From positions 62,001 through 126,000 of the forward strand of contig JBARZE010000038.1 of the NCBI GenBank assembly GCA_049649525.1: a stretch of 64,000 bases of DNA. The letters run 5' to 3'. Below the pieces are notes generated by a model, which searched no databases, was not told the origin of the DNA, and worked only from the letters and a program-made list of their open reading frames with translations. The first letter of the stretch is position 1. The number at the start of each line of letters is the position of its first letter. The position numbers were made by a program, and so were the translations under genes. Below are positions 51,164 through 60,597 of this stretch, piece by piece. The stretch is from JAAURB01 sp049649525. Its GTDB lineage: Bacteria > Cyanobacteriota > Cyanobacteriia > Cyanobacteriales > Microcoleaceae.

Positions 51164-51874
51164 ATGATCCGCCTTTCTCCACCTAATTTGATCTTGGCTT
51201 CTGCTTCTACTGCACGACGACAGTTATTAGAAGATGCTGGAATTTTTCCTATTGTTTGCCCGAGTGATTTTGATGAATCTCAAATCAAAGTCAATCATCC
51301 CGGTCAACTCGTTGAAACTTTAGCAGAATGTAAAGCTCAAGTTATTGTTGATAAAATTAAGCAAGGGAAGCCTCTTTTTTCTGCTAATAATGATTCTAAT
51401 AAACAGCCTTTATCTGAAAATCTATTAGTTTTAGGTTGTGATTCTGTACTCGTCGTGGACAATGAAATTTACGGCAAACCCAAAGATGCAGCAGAGGCAT
51501 TTTATCGTTGGCAAATTATGCGAGGTCACGTCGGTCAACTGTTTACAGGTTATGCCTTGATTGATATTCAATCGGGTGATAAACAGATCAAATCTCAAAT
51601 CACTCAAGTTCATTTTGCATCCGTCAGTGATGATGAAATTAGGGCTTATATTGCGACGGGAGAACCCATGAATTGTGCGGGATGTTTTGCAATTGATGGA
51701 AAAGGTGGATTATTCATTGAAAAGTTAGAGGGTTGCCATACAAATGTAATTGGTTTAAGTTTACCTTTATTGCGTAAAATGCTAAATCGTTTAGACTATA
51801 AAGTGACTGATTTTTGGAGTTCAAATCAGGCTCATTGGTTTTATAGCGCTCAGGGTGACCCTCACATTGAATAA
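51164..51874 (+). CDS. Maf-family nucleotide pyrophosphatase
   Basis: Maf proteins hydrolyse dTTP, UTP or modified nucleotides and were named as septum-formation inhibitors. This 236-residue protein shows LILASASTARRQLLEDAGI with the SAS-x2-R motif, LVLGCDSVLVVDNEIYGKP for metal binding, and FAIDGKGGLFIEKLEGCHTNVIGLSLPLL. An insertion at about 65-85 (FSANNDSNKQPLSEN) makes it slightly longer than usual. Base specificity cannot be read. It follows the CyanoP gene by 18 bases. A convergent homogentisate phytyltransferase gene comes next. Confidence 0.92.
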   Translation: MIRLSPPNLILASASTARRQLLEDAGIFPIVCPSDFDESQIKVNHPGQLVETLAECKAQVIVDKIKQGKPLFSANNDSNKQPLSENLLVLGCDSVLVVDNEIYGKPKDAAEAFYRWQIMRGHVGQLFTGYALIDIQSGDKQIKSQITQVHFASVSDDEIRAYIATGEPMNCAGCFAIDGKGGLFIEKLEGCHTNVIGLSLPLLRKMLNRLDYKVTDFWSSNQAHWFYSAQGDPHIE

Positions 51875-51937
51875 TGAATCGGAGGCTATTAATTCTTCTT
51901 TAAAGTGGGAAATATGCCGGAATTCTATATTTCATTA

Positions 51938-52900
51938 TTACAGTATACAAGCCATCGGAAACATTAAATATTCTAAGAAAAATAGCTTCCAAATAAATTG
52001 ATAATATTGGGCGATTTCTTCTTTGCTTTTGAGATCAACTGTTGTACTGCGCCACAACATTAAAATTAACGTAATAATGTGAGTTAAACTTAAAATGATA
52101 GGATTAACTTCAGGTCTCAAAATTAGGCTGCCTAGAATTATTCCGATGTAGCAAAATGTTAATACCCAACGCGCTAGATTGAAAACGGCATGGGTTCCTA
52201 AACGAATCGTTAAAGTTGTAATATTGTATTGGCGATCGCCATCAATATCGGGAATATCTTTAAAAATAGCAATGGCAAAAGTAAAGCCTAAGACAAATAG
52301 GGTTAATGCCCAAACTGAGGGCGTAATCAATGGTGAGGTAACTGTCGAAAAAGTTTGTTGAAAATGTAAGAAAATGCCGAGATTGACAATCACTCCGCGA
52401 ACTGTAAAAATACAAAAAGCAGCCCAAAAGGGAAACCGCTTTAAACGAATCGGTGGTAGGGAGTAAGCTGTGCCTAGAATTAAACTAGTTCCAACAGTCG
52501 CCAACAGAAACGGCCCTTGAAAGCCTGCTAAAATTAGCGCTAAGATGCCTGTAACTGAAATAATGAGTATCGCTTGATTGCGTGAATATTCCCCGGCTGC
52601 TAAGGGAAGGTGAGGCTTATTAATTTGGTCTATTTCAATGTCTTCAAGCTGATTGAGACCAACGATGTAAACGTTACCACACAGACAGGCAATCCAACTG
52701 AGTCCTAGGGAAATTAGGTGTAGAGACACACCTTCTCTAGCATCCCATATTGGTATAATATCACTCAGTGCAATTAAATACAACCCCAAAACACTTAAAG
52801 AAGTGCCGATAATGGTGTGGGGACGAGAAAATTTCCACAGAGAAATTAGCCATGAGGAGGCTTTGGGTGATGGTTTTTTGGGTGTTAAAACTTGACTCAT
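51938..52900 (-). CDS. hpt: Homogentisate phytyltransferase (UbiA family)
   Basis: This 320-residue integral-membrane prenyltransferase has eight to nine helices. It attaches a phytyl chain to homogentisate, the first step of tocopherol synthesis. The two Mg-diphosphate motifs are NQLEDIEIDQINKP (NxxxDxxxD) and KDIPDIDGDRQYNI. GAF-free N-terminal WKFSRPHTIIGTSLSVLGLYLIA and the length are as in cyanobacterial Slr1736-type enzymes. A homogentisate solanesyltransferase or chlorophyll-type UbiA enzyme is less likely. It heads toward maf (convergent), and trmB and csaB lie upstream on the same strand. Confidence 0.9.
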   Translation of the reverse strand: MSQVLTPKKPSPKASSWLISLWKFSRPHTIIGTSLSVLGLYLIALSDIIPIWDAREGVSLHLISLGLSWIACLCGNVYIVGLNQLEDIEIDQINKPHLPLAAGEYSRNQAILIISVTGILALILAGFQGPFLLATVGTSLILGTAYSLPPIRLKRFPFWAAFCIFTVRGVIVNLGIFLHFQQTFSTVTSPLITPSVWALTLFVLGFTFAIAIFKDIPDIDGDRQYNITTLTIRLGTHAVFNLARWVLTFCYIGIILGSLILRPEVNPIILSLTHIITLILMLWRSTTVDLKSKEEIAQYYQFIWKLFFLEYLMFPMACIL

Positions 52901-52942
52901 AAAAAATTAAAATTAACCACAAATATACTCTTGATCCGAAGA

Positions 52943-53596
52943 TTATAATTCTATATTTTTTACCTTAATTTTCTGAAACAAGGCTCGATAAACGGGTTTA
53001 TTGCGGGAAATTGTTGCGGCTTCTCTTTCGGAGGCCAAGGGTAAAGGATTATCAATTAACCACTCTTTTTCGAGGAGATGAAAGGCGGGATGGGATGAAA
53101 AAGCAGATCGCATTTGTTCGGCAAGTTGTTGTACATCAGATTGAATAAAGACTTCTCCTCCTATGATTAAATAACGGGCAATTGCATCGACTAATTCGGG
53201 TTGAACCATGCGGCGGCGTTGATGCCGAGTTTTGAACCAAGGGTCTGGAAATTGAATACTAACCCGCTGAATGACTGGGGTTGGTAAAGATTGTAAAATT
53301 CCAACAATAGACTGATTTACGTTACAAAATAAATAATGTAAGTTGGTTAATTGTTCTTGATCTCGCCATTGATTCGCTTCTTTAACTAAGGCTTCTCGAA
53401 TTTCTAAACCCAGAAAATTCCACTGGGGTTCAAGTTGAGCAAATTTCCAGATAAACCGCCCTCGTCCACAGCCAATATCGATATGCAACGGTCGATCAAG
53501 ATTAGCATAAATATTATGCCAGTCTGGGGGTTGAATCGGTTTTAAATATTGAATTGCTAGAGGATTAACGTGCTGACGAACTCGAACTCTGGCCAA
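52943..53596 (-). CDS. trmB: tRNA (guanine-46-N7)-methyltransferase
   Basis: TrmB uses S-adenosylmethionine to methylate G46 in the variable loop of tRNAs. The 217-residue protein shows the SAM-binding DIGCGRGRFIWKFA, EIREALVKEANQW, and the tRNA-contact signature RVSIQFPDPWFKTRHQRRRMVQ. The start (MARVRVRQHVNPLA) and length are normal. It lies 42 bases upstream of hpt and 57 bases downstream of csaB, all on the minus strand. The three may share a transcript, though their functions differ. Confidence 0.95.
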   Translation of the reverse strand: MARVRVRQHVNPLAIQYLKPIQPPDWHNIYANLDRPLHIDIGCGRGRFIWKFAQLEPQWNFLGLEIREALVKEANQWRDQEQLTNLHYLFCNVNQSIVGILQSLPTPVIQRVSIQFPDPWFKTRHQRRRMVQPELVDAIARYLIIGGEVFIQSDVQQLAEQMRSAFSSHPAFHLLEKEWLIDNPLPLASEREAATISRNKPVYRALFQKIKVKNIEL

Positions 53597-53653
53597 ATAT
53601 TTTACCTCCTAATTTATCATAAATTTTAAGATAGGAAAATTTCACAAACTGAT

Positions 53654-54694
53654 CTAATTGAGGACAGTTGATAAAACCTCCTGATGAATTTTAGCGCGAT
53701 TTGCTAAAAAATCAATTCGATCAAGGGATAAAGCTTCGCCATTAGCATAACATTCGATCCAGGCTTTACTAATAATATTGGCGCTTTCCGGGAGTTCTGA
53801 TAATTCCCAACCGGGTAATTCTAATTCTTCCATGAGTCGAGTCACTTTTGGGTCATAACTGAGGGCAAAACACCGACATTCCGCTGCCGCCGCCATAATT
53901 AAACTATGTAAGCGCATCCCAATTGTCATTTCTACCCCTTGAAACACCCCTTTTAACTGTTTAGGGTCAGATAAAGTTAAAACTTTGCTACTGTGAGGAA
54001 TGGCTTGATGTAGAGACTCAGCAATGGCTAAATCAAGAGATGCTTGAAACGGTAATAATAAAATAAATGCTTTTGTTGCAGTTTGAAATGAGACTAAGGC
54101 TTTTGTGAGAATTTCTAGGCGTTTTGGCGTTAATAACCGATGCGATCGCAACACACAAGCCACTCGCGGTGCGGGTAAATTCCACAGTCCAGGAACCGGA
54201 TCGCTGTCTAGCGCCCAAACCGGATCTGGGGCTAAAGTAAAAGGAACATCCCACTGAGTTAATAAGTGAGCTGAGTTGGCATCGCGTACACTAACGGCAG
54301 TACAATGAGAAAAACAATGTTGGGCTAACCACTGGGTCATTGGGCGTTGAAGCGGTCCTATTCCTTGCGCCCAGGCAACGGTTTTTAACCCCATCTGTTG
54401 AGCAAGTCCCATTAATCCGCCATAATAAAAAGGATTAATCGCGCTAGTGACATCTTGAATTAAACTGCCACCGCCCCAAATAAACAAATCCGATCGTTTG
54501 AATGCCTGTAATACTTGTAAGCCACTGAAGCGATCGCACACCTCGACATTGTACTGTTGTTGAGTTTGTTGAGGATTGCCTGATAATACAATCGGTTCAA
54601 CTGAAAGGGGTAGCATTTGTAACAAAGTTGCCAATAATGCTTCATCTCCTCCGTTTCCTTGACCGTAGTAACCACAGCAGATGGCCCGTTTCAT
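53654..54694 (-). CDS. csaB: Polysaccharide pyruvyl transferase, CsaB type
   Basis: CsaB adds ketal-linked pyruvate to secondary cell-wall or exopolysaccharide, often to anchor S-layer proteins with SLH domains. This 346-residue protein shows ICCGYYGQGNGGDEALLATLL near the start, LFIWGGGSLIQDVTS, and VEMTIGMRLHSLIMAAAAECRCFALSYDPKVTRL at the end. No SLH protein is in the window. It is the first minus-strand gene ahead of trmB and hpt, divergent from the DUF2499 gene. Its likely role is decoration of a surface glycan. Confidence 0.92.
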   Translation of the reverse strand: MKRAICCGYYGQGNGGDEALLATLLQMLPLSVEPIVLSGNPQQTQQQYNVEVCDRFSGLQVLQAFKRSDLFIWGGGSLIQDVTSAINPFYYGGLMGLAQQMGLKTVAWAQGIGPLQRPMTQWLAQHCFSHCTAVSVRDANSAHLLTQWDVPFTLAPDPVWALDSDPVPGLWNLPAPRVACVLRSHRLLTPKRLEILTKALVSFQTATKAFILLLPFQASLDLAIAESLHQAIPHSSKVLTLSDPKQLKGVFQGVEMTIGMRLHSLIMAAAAECRCFALSYDPKVTRLMEELELPGWELSELPESANIISKAWIECYANGEALSLDRIDFLANRAKIHQEVLSTVLN

Positions 54695-54796
54695 AGTGGA
54701 ATATATTTGATGGGAAACCCAATAATATCAATGATAAGGTAACATAAAGCCGGATAAAATCGTTGAAAACTCAACAAAATCGATAAAATCTTAAAT

Positions 54797-55102
54797 ATGC
54801 ACGCTCTCTCAATTCCCACTTGGATCATTCACATTTCCAGCGTAATTGAATGGATCGCGGCTATCTGGTTTATTTGGAGGTATGGTGAAGTGACAAAAAA
54901 TCGGGCTTGGTGGGGACTCTCTTTTGCTATGTTACCCGCCCTAATTAGTGCGATGTGTGCTTGTACTTGGCACTTTTTTGATAACTCACTTTCCTTAGAA
55001 TGGTTAGTGACATTACAAGCCGCCATGACGGTTACTGGAAACGTGACCCTACTGGTTGCAGCTTGGTATATTTGGCGAACAGTACAGCCTGTGAAAGATT
55101 AA
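54797..55102 (+). CDS. DUF2499 (Ycf49-like) membrane protein
   Basis: This 101-residue protein has three hydrophobic segments, beginning MHALSIPTWIIHISSVIEWIAAIWFI. Other landmarks are LPALISAMCACTWHFFDNSLSLEWLV and a last helix with NVTLLVAAWYIWR. I recognise the DUF2499 family, which occurs in cyanobacteria and in plastids (Ycf49), so a thylakoid or photosynthesis-related location is likely. The function is unknown. Its TAA is immediately followed by the GTG start of the DUF3593 gene, an association repeated in many cyanobacteria as I recall. It is divergent from csaB. Confidence 0.9.
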   Translation: MHALSIPTWIIHISSVIEWIAAIWFIWRYGEVTKNRAWWGLSFAMLPALISAMCACTWHFFDNSLSLEWLVTLQAAMTVTGNVTLLVAAWYIWRTVQPVKD

Positions 55103-55411
55103 GTGTTAACTCAAATGATATTCTCAAAAGAGACTTTGTTTGCGGTCTCCCTGTTTCCCTACTTAGGGTTTCTATGGTTTCTGACTCGTTCAAAAGTGGT
55201 GCCTCGGTTGGCGCTGATTGGATTTTATGGAACACTGGTATTTGTTGCGGTCACTATTCCGGCAGGCATTTACGCACAAGTGGCTTACAATGACTCTCTG
55301 GCTAATGTTGACTGGTTACATGGTTCGGCTGAAGTGTTCCTCACCTTGACCAATATTCTGGTTGTACTGGGTTTTAGACAAGCGCTTTTAAGCAAACAGT
55401 CATCACAGTAA
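55103..55411 (+). CDS. DUF3593 membrane protein
   Basis: This 102-residue protein has three hydrophobic segments: ETLFAVSLFPYLGFLWFL, LALIGFYGTLVFVAVTIPAGIYA and EVFLTLTNILVVLGF. Its family, DUF3593, is conserved in oxygenic phototrophs, often next to DUF2499, suggesting a joint membrane complex. The GTG start abuts the preceding stop without a spacer; an ATG four codons later is an alternative. Its own TAA overlaps the ATG of the WD40 gene by one base (TAATG), which is strong evidence for a three-gene operon. Confidence 0.88.
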   Translation: MLTQMIFSKETLFAVSLFPYLGFLWFLTRSKVVPRLALIGFYGTLVFVAVTIPAGIYAQVAYNDSLANVDWLHGSAEVFLTLTNILVVLGFRQALLSKQSSQ

Positions 55412-56343
55412 TGCAACACCTTACCCTCACAGGTCATGCCGACGGTGTCAAGTCCCTTGCCATTATCCCCAATGGACAAGTCCTAATTAGCGCCTCTGAT
55501 GATGGCAAAATTAAGCTCTGGAAACTGACAACTGGGGAACAACTGTTAACGTTGAACGGTCATCCTTATGGCGTAAAAAATGTGGCGGTGAGTGTCGATG
55601 GCACGACGTTTGTCACAGGTGGGGGAGATGGAACCGTGAAGTTGTGGAGTTTGAAAACGGCAAAACTCATTCGTACCTTAGTCACCGGATATTCTCGTTT
55701 AGACTCTGGATATATGCCTGTTGGGATTACGCCTGATGGTAAAACGATTATTAGCCACAGCAGTAGTTATAGTCAAACCGTGAAGTTATGGAACTTGGAA
55801 ACGGGGATGTTGAAGGGAACCTTGACGGGTCATGCTAGTTCTGTTAAAACCTTTAGTATTAGCCCGGATAACCATATATTAGCCAGTGATGGGGCTAATT
55901 TTACAGTCCGGTTATGGCAGTTGGAAACAGAAGAACTGATTGGCTTGTTAAATGGACATACTGCCGAGATTTTAACCCTGGTTATTAGTCCAGATGGTAA
56001 AACCCTCGTTACTGGCAGTAAAGACGAAACCCTGCGGGTTTGGAACCTGAAAACGCAGACTCTACAACGGGTTCTATCGGGTCATTCTTATGCGGTTAAC
56101 TCCGTTGCCATTAGTCCTAACAACCAACTCCTCGCCAGCGGGGGTTATGATAGCTTAATTAAAGTCAGAGATATACACAGTGGTAAATTGCTGCATTTAC
56201 TCTCCGGACATTCGGGCGCGGTTAACTCGGTTGTCTTCAGTCCGGATAACCAACTCCTCGCCAGTGGGAGTGAGGATAAAACGATTAAATTATGGAACTT
56301 GAATCAGATTAAGCAGCATTTATCGACACAATTGTACAAATAA
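55411..56343 (+). CDS. WD40-repeat protein, seven-bladed propeller
   Basis: The 310 residues form seven WD40 units, from LTGHADGVKSLAIIPNGQ to LSGHSGAVNSVVFSPDNQLLASGSED, each with the usual GH and WN/WD-type ends. The third blade (YSRLDSGYMPVGITP) is irregular. Nothing else is attached, so this is a minimal propeller, a protein-interaction platform. The ATG overlaps the DUF3593 stop by one base, placing it in an operon with two photosynthesis-conserved membrane proteins. Its partner is unknown. A WD40-kinase gene follows after 147 bases. Confidence 0.92.
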   Translation: MQHLTLTGHADGVKSLAIIPNGQVLISASDDGKIKLWKLTTGEQLLTLNGHPYGVKNVAVSVDGTTFVTGGGDGTVKLWSLKTAKLIRTLVTGYSRLDSGYMPVGITPDGKTIISHSSSYSQTVKLWNLETGMLKGTLTGHASSVKTFSISPDNHILASDGANFTVRLWQLETEELIGLLNGHTAEILTLVISPDGKTLVTGSKDETLRVWNLKTQTLQRVLSGHSYAVNSVAISPNNQLLASGGYDSLIKVRDIHSGKLLHLLSGHSGAVNSVVFSPDNQLLASGSEDKTIKLWNLNQIKQHLSTQLYK

Positions 56344-56490
56344 CTTCAAGAATTTGTGTATTTTTATTGAACAAAGATTAAACAAAAGCGAAGTAATTCT
56401 TAAAATATTGATCGATTGATTGTCACAGTTGTAAAACAATAAAATTATAGGAAATAGTTTTACTAAATTCATTGGTTCAATGTTGCCCCT

Positions 56491-58596
56491 ATGAGCTACT
56501 GCTTTTCTACCCAGTGTCCTCAGCCTCAAAATTCTCTAGGGTCAACAGTATGTCAAGCCTGTGGTTCTGCGTTATTGTTACAAGGACAATATCGAGGGTT
56601 ATACAAACTCAGTGGCGGTGGCATGAGTTATACCTTTCTCGGGGTAGATGAAGTTGCGGGCGATCATCATCCTTGTATTATTAAGCAATTTTCACCTCAA
56701 TTTCAAACTCAAATTTCGACCGAAAAAGCATTAGAATTATTTCATCTAGAAGCCGTTCGCTTAAAAGATTTAGGAAATCATCATCAAATACCACAGTTTT
56801 TTAGCAACTTCGAGCAAAATAATTATTTCTATTTAGTCGAAGAATTCATTCCGGGAAAAACGTTAACGCAAGAATTAGAAGATAAAGGGTATTTCGATGA
56901 AGATCAAATTAGAGAAGCACTGGAAAACTTATTAGAAGTTCTGCAATTTATCCATCAAAATCATGTAATTCATCGAGATATTAAACCCGATAATATTATT
57001 CGTCGAGAAACTGATAATCAATTGGTTTTAGTGGATTTTGGCATTGCTAAATATAGCCCCAATTTAGGGCAACCTTTAACCGGAACCATTACAGGAACAA
57101 TTGGTTATGCACCCTTAGAACAAATCCGGGGCGGTAAAGTCTATCCGGCGAGTGATTTGTATAGTTTAGGGGTGACTTGTATTCAGTTACTCACTCATGT
57201 TCCCCCCAATGAATTGTTTGATCCCTTTAGTGGAGAACTGATTTGGCGATCGCATCTGAGAACGATTGGAATCAGCATCAGTGAAGCATTAGATAAAATT
57301 TTAGACAAACTGATCAAAGATATTATTCGAGAACGATATCAGTCGGCAACAGAAGTTTTATCAGACTTAAAAACGATTAAAACTCCAGATCAAAATTCCT
57401 CTCAAACCACACCCCTACAAATTATCATTAATACCGAATTAGAAGCAGTTAAAACTCAATTTAATCCCCATAATATTGTCGATCGCCCCGGAAAAAGTTT
57501 ACCCGAAAATGGATGGCATTCTTTTCCAATTCCCTCATTTTTTCATAACCCCTCTGCTGCCCCTCATTCTCCCGCATCAACCTTGCTGTCTTCCTCTGGA
57601 CAACCGCCTAACTTATTAACAGCAACTCGGCCCAATGTAACGTTAAAAAATGTTAGAAAACTTCAAGGTCATACTGAAACCGTAGAAGCGATCGCCATTG
57701 GCCCCAAAGGATATATTCTCGCCAGCGGCGGCGCAGATCGAACCATTCGACTCTGGAACTTGAAAACAGGTCAACTGTTACATCGCTTTCTCGGACATCT
57801 TGGAACCGTTCACACCCTAGCCATGAGTCCCAACGGCAGACGCCTCGTCAGTGGCAGTCTAGACCGAACCATTTTGGCTTGGAATTTACATTGTCGCACT
57901 TTAACCGATCGGTTTTTTAGTCATTCCGGTTCTCCCTACAGTCACCGCAGCGGGGGGGTGCAGGCTGTTTCCTATAGCCCAGATGGCCGTGTAATTGCCA
58001 GTGGTAGCGCCGATAGCACCATTAAACTGTGGAACCAACGCAACGGTGAATTGCTTTACCGTCTAGACGAACACCAGGATCAAGTGTTATGTCTAACGTT
58101 TCCCTATTCAGACTGTCACTGTATGTATGCAACAGAAGCCACCCATCCCCAGTCTAGTTTATTTGCCAGTGGTGCAGCCGATGGTTCAATTAAACTCTGG
58201 CAATTTGGTCGCTTAAGCAGTCTTTATACACTCAAAGAACATTCAGCGCCAGTTTCTACTTTAGCTTTTAGTTCGGACTGCGATCTTCTCATCAGCGGTA
58301 GTTTTGATACCACTGTGAAATTATGGAACGTTCACACCGGAGAACTCCTTCGCACGCTCAATGGTCACCCAGACGCAGTGAAAGCGGTTGCCATCAGTCC
58401 AGATGGACAATGGTTAGCCAGCGCCAGTCAGGAAGGAACCGTTCAACTCTGGAACCTTCCTAACCCAAACCTATGGGGGTTACCTGCCCGAACGTTATCG
58501 GCTTATCCTCCCGTTGCCTTTACACCAGATAGCCAGATGCTCGTCACAGGGGGATCATCTGGAGATCTACTGGTTTGGTCGTTAGAGAAAGCATAA
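56491..58596 (+). CDS. Ser/Thr protein kinase with zinc-ribbon N-terminus and WD40 propeller
   Basis: The N-terminus has a four-cysteine ribbon (Cys4, Cys9, Cys21, Cys24) typical of a class of cyanobacterial Spk kinases. The kinase domain (about 34-300) has a glycine loop LSGGGMSYTFLG, the lysine Lys65 in CIIKQF, a catalytic loop HRDIKPDN (Asp163) and DFG (Asp182). A linker rich in Ser/Pro/Asn leads to seven WD40 blades from about residue 390; the fourth has a Cys-containing insertion. No transmembrane helix is visible. Targets are unknown. The WD40 protein gene lies upstream and a PRPP synthetase is convergent downstream. Confidence 0.94.
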   Translation: MSYCFSTQCPQPQNSLGSTVCQACGSALLLQGQYRGLYKLSGGGMSYTFLGVDEVAGDHHPCIIKQFSPQFQTQISTEKALELFHLEAVRLKDLGNHHQIPQFFSNFEQNNYFYLVEEFIPGKTLTQELEDKGYFDEDQIREALENLLEVLQFIHQNHVIHRDIKPDNIIRRETDNQLVLVDFGIAKYSPNLGQPLTGTITGTIGYAPLEQIRGGKVYPASDLYSLGVTCIQLLTHVPPNELFDPFSGELIWRSHLRTIGISISEALDKILDKLIKDIIRERYQSATEVLSDLKTIKTPDQNSSQTTPLQIIINTELEAVKTQFNPHNIVDRPGKSLPENGWHSFPIPSFFHNPSAAPHSPASTLLSSSGQPPNLLTATRPNVTLKNVRKLQGHTETVEAIAIGPKGYILASGGADRTIRLWNLKTGQLLHRFLGHLGTVHTLAMSPNGRRLVSGSLDRTILAWNLHCRTLTDRFFSHSGSPYSHRSGGVQAVSYSPDGRVIASGSADSTIKLWNQRNGELLYRLDEHQDQVLCLTFPYSDCHCMYATEATHPQSSLFASGAADGSIKLWQFGRLSSLYTLKEHSAPVSTLAFSSDCDLLISGSFDTTVKLWNVHTGELLRTLNGHPDAVKAVAISPDGQWLASASQEGTVQLWNLPNPNLWGLPARTLSAYPPVAFTPDSQMLVTGGSSGDLLVWSLEKA

Positions 58597-58606
58597 TTCA
58601 AATAAT

Positions 58607-59623
58607 CTAACGAAACATACTACTAACAGACGTATCTTCATGAATTCGCCATATCGTTTCACCCAGTAAATTGGCAACCGATAACACAGTTAACTGTTCA
58701 AATTGCCGTTCTGGCGGAACCGGAATGGTGTTGGTGGTAATCACTTCTTCAAATAAACCCCCTGATAAGCGTTCAACAGCCGGGGGTGAAAACACCGCAT
58801 GAGTGGCACAAGCATACACTTGTCGTGCGCCTTTTTCCCGCAACAGGCGAGCGCCCTCGCTAATGGTTCCGGCAGTATCAATCATATCGTCAACCAGGAC
58901 TGCGGTTTTTCCTTCCACATCCCCCACAACATTTAGCACTTCGGCCACATTGTGAGCTTGACGACGTTTATCGATAATTGCAATGGGAGCATCATTAAGC
59001 TTCTTAGCAAATGCTCTGGCACGAGCTACGCCCCCCACATCAGGAGAAACAACCACAATATCAGATAACTTTTTACTGGCTAAATAATCAAAAATAACAG
59101 GCGATCCATAAACATGATCCACAGGAATATCAAAATATCCCTGAATTTGAGCGGAGTGTAAGTCCATCGCTAATACACGACTGGCTCCGGCTTGTGTCAT
59201 TAAATTGGCAACTAACTTTGCCGTAATAGACTCTCGTCCGGCTGTTTTGCGATCGGCGCGAGCATAACCATAATAAGGAATTACCGCTGTCACTTGCCGA
59301 GCCGATGCCCGCCGACAAGCATCAATCATAATCAGCAATTCCATCAAGTTATCATTCACCGGATGACACGATGGCTGAATGAGATACACATCGCAGCCTC
59401 GGATGGACTCTTGAATTTGTACATAAAGTTCACCATCGGCGAAGCGCTTACGTACCATTGGGCCCAAATCAATCCCCAAGTAACGACAGACTTCGGTCGC
59501 TAAGGGTAAGTTGGCCGATCCAGAAAACAGTCGCAGGCGATTGTGATCGGGAGCTAAAGGTTCAGGGTGGGGAAGAGGTAATGTAACAGAACGGATCACG
59601 GTGTGGCCTCGCAGTTCATTCAT
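58607..59623 (-). CDS. prs: Ribose-phosphate pyrophosphokinase
   Basis: PRPP synthetase makes 5-phosphoribosyl diphosphate from ribose-5-phosphate and ATP for nucleotide, His and Trp synthesis. Landmarks are LFSGSANLPLATEVCRYLG at the start and ADGELYVQIQESIRGCDVYLIQ. The ATP flag loop is IPYYGYARADRK, then VVVSPDVGGVARA, and the PRPP loop is VLVDDMIDTAGT. I start at the ATG at 59623 (MNELRGH); an upstream frame to 59662 is unconvincing. The N-terminal extension before LRLFSG (about 28 residues) is typical for cyanobacterial forms. It is convergent with the kinase gene (10-base gap). Confidence 0.96.
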   Translation of the reverse strand: MNELRGHTVIRSVTLPLPHPEPLAPDHNRLRLFSGSANLPLATEVCRYLGIDLGPMVRKRFADGELYVQIQESIRGCDVYLIQPSCHPVNDNLMELLIMIDACRRASARQVTAVIPYYGYARADRKTAGRESITAKLVANLMTQAGASRVLAMDLHSAQIQGYFDIPVDHVYGSPVIFDYLASKKLSDIVVVSPDVGGVARARAFAKKLNDAPIAIIDKRRQAHNVAEVLNVVGDVEGKTAVLVDDMIDTAGTISEGARLLREKGARQVYACATHAVFSPPAVERLSGGLFEEVITTNTIPVPPERQFEQLTVLSVANLLGETIWRIHEDTSVSSMFR

Positions 59624-59963
59624 GGCGATCTTATCATTGCAGCGCGAAACACAATTGTGCATCTCCGGGGTTAGATAACCCTTCTAACCCAGAAAATAGC
59701 TCAATTATTTAGATACTCTTTTATCGGATTAATTTCAAGCTCACAGTAGTTTAGAGATGAGAACTGTGTTTGGCGCTTAACACATTCAGTATGAGCTGAG
59801 TTGAGTAAAATCTCACAGATGATGAGTGAGCTGTTGTTGCCAATAACTATGATGCAGACGGCTGAGACTTAATAAAATTTTTATGAAACACTTCTCTAAA
59901 ATTAATGCAAGTTGTCTCATTCTCCAGTAATATGAGCTAGGGTTTCAGCAAAGTCTATATTTT
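59624..59963. other. Intergenic region, 340 bp
   Basis: Between the divergent prs and DUF3727 genes I see only AT-rich sequence and short poly-purine stretches, with no open frame, repeat or strong hairpin. It should hold both promoters. Confidence 0.45.
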
Positions 59964-60551
59964 ATGACATTTTCCTCCCGACATTCTCAAGACAACGGTG
60001 AACGGCCTGAGACATCTATCACAATTACAGATGAAAAAGGCCAGTCTCTGAATTGCTATGTTCAGTCTACGTTACAAGTTGAGAATCAAGAGTATTTGCT
60101 GCTAATGTGCGTTGACCAGCCTGTGGTGATTCTCACCTGGCCGGATACAAATGAAGATGAAGCGGCGATTGCAGTTGAGTCTGACAGTGAACTCGAAATT
60201 CTTTTTCCACTGGCTAAAGCTGTACTGGCTGAACAGAATTTAACCCTGCATTATAGTACGGTTACTTTAACCGTTTCAGGAGAACTCCCCGACCTATCTG
60301 AGGAAGACCTCGCATCAATTACCCCAGATGATGCCGACAGCGATAGCGATGAATATGAAGAGTTGGTTTGGCTGGCCAGCTTTTATCACAAAGAACAAGA
60401 ATACGGAGTGTATATTCCCCTCGACCCCTTTTTGATTCTGGCGCGTGTCGATGAACAGGGACAGCCTCAACTACTCTCACCGGAAGAATTACAACAAATT
60501 GAACCTTTACTGCCCATGATTGAAGATCAACTCTTTGACGACATGGCCTAA
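59964..60551 (+). CDS. DUF3727 domain protein
   Basis: The 195-residue acidic soluble protein matches DUF3727 as I remember it. Landmarks are SITITDEKGQSLNCYVQSTLQVENQEYLLLM, QPVVILTWPDTNED, an acidic linker (LPDLSEEDLASITPDDADSDSDEYEE) and EYGVYIPLDPFLILARVDEQGQ. The family occurs in cyanobacteria and plant plastids and its role is not known. It precedes mltG by 46 bases on the same strand, and the two genes are probably co-transcribed. The proximity suggests a role in the cell envelope or division, but this is only inference. Confidence 0.87.
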   Translation: MTFSSRHSQDNGERPETSITITDEKGQSLNCYVQSTLQVENQEYLLLMCVDQPVVILTWPDTNEDEAAIAVESDSELEILFPLAKAVLAEQNLTLHYSTVTLTVSGELPDLSEEDLASITPDDADSDSDEYEELVWLASFYHKEQEYGVYIPLDPFLILARVDEQGQPQLLSPEELQQIEPLLPMIEDQLFDDMA

Positions 60552-60597
60552 AATAAGAGACAATTTTGGCAGCAACCCACAGCAAAGAGCATCTGAG

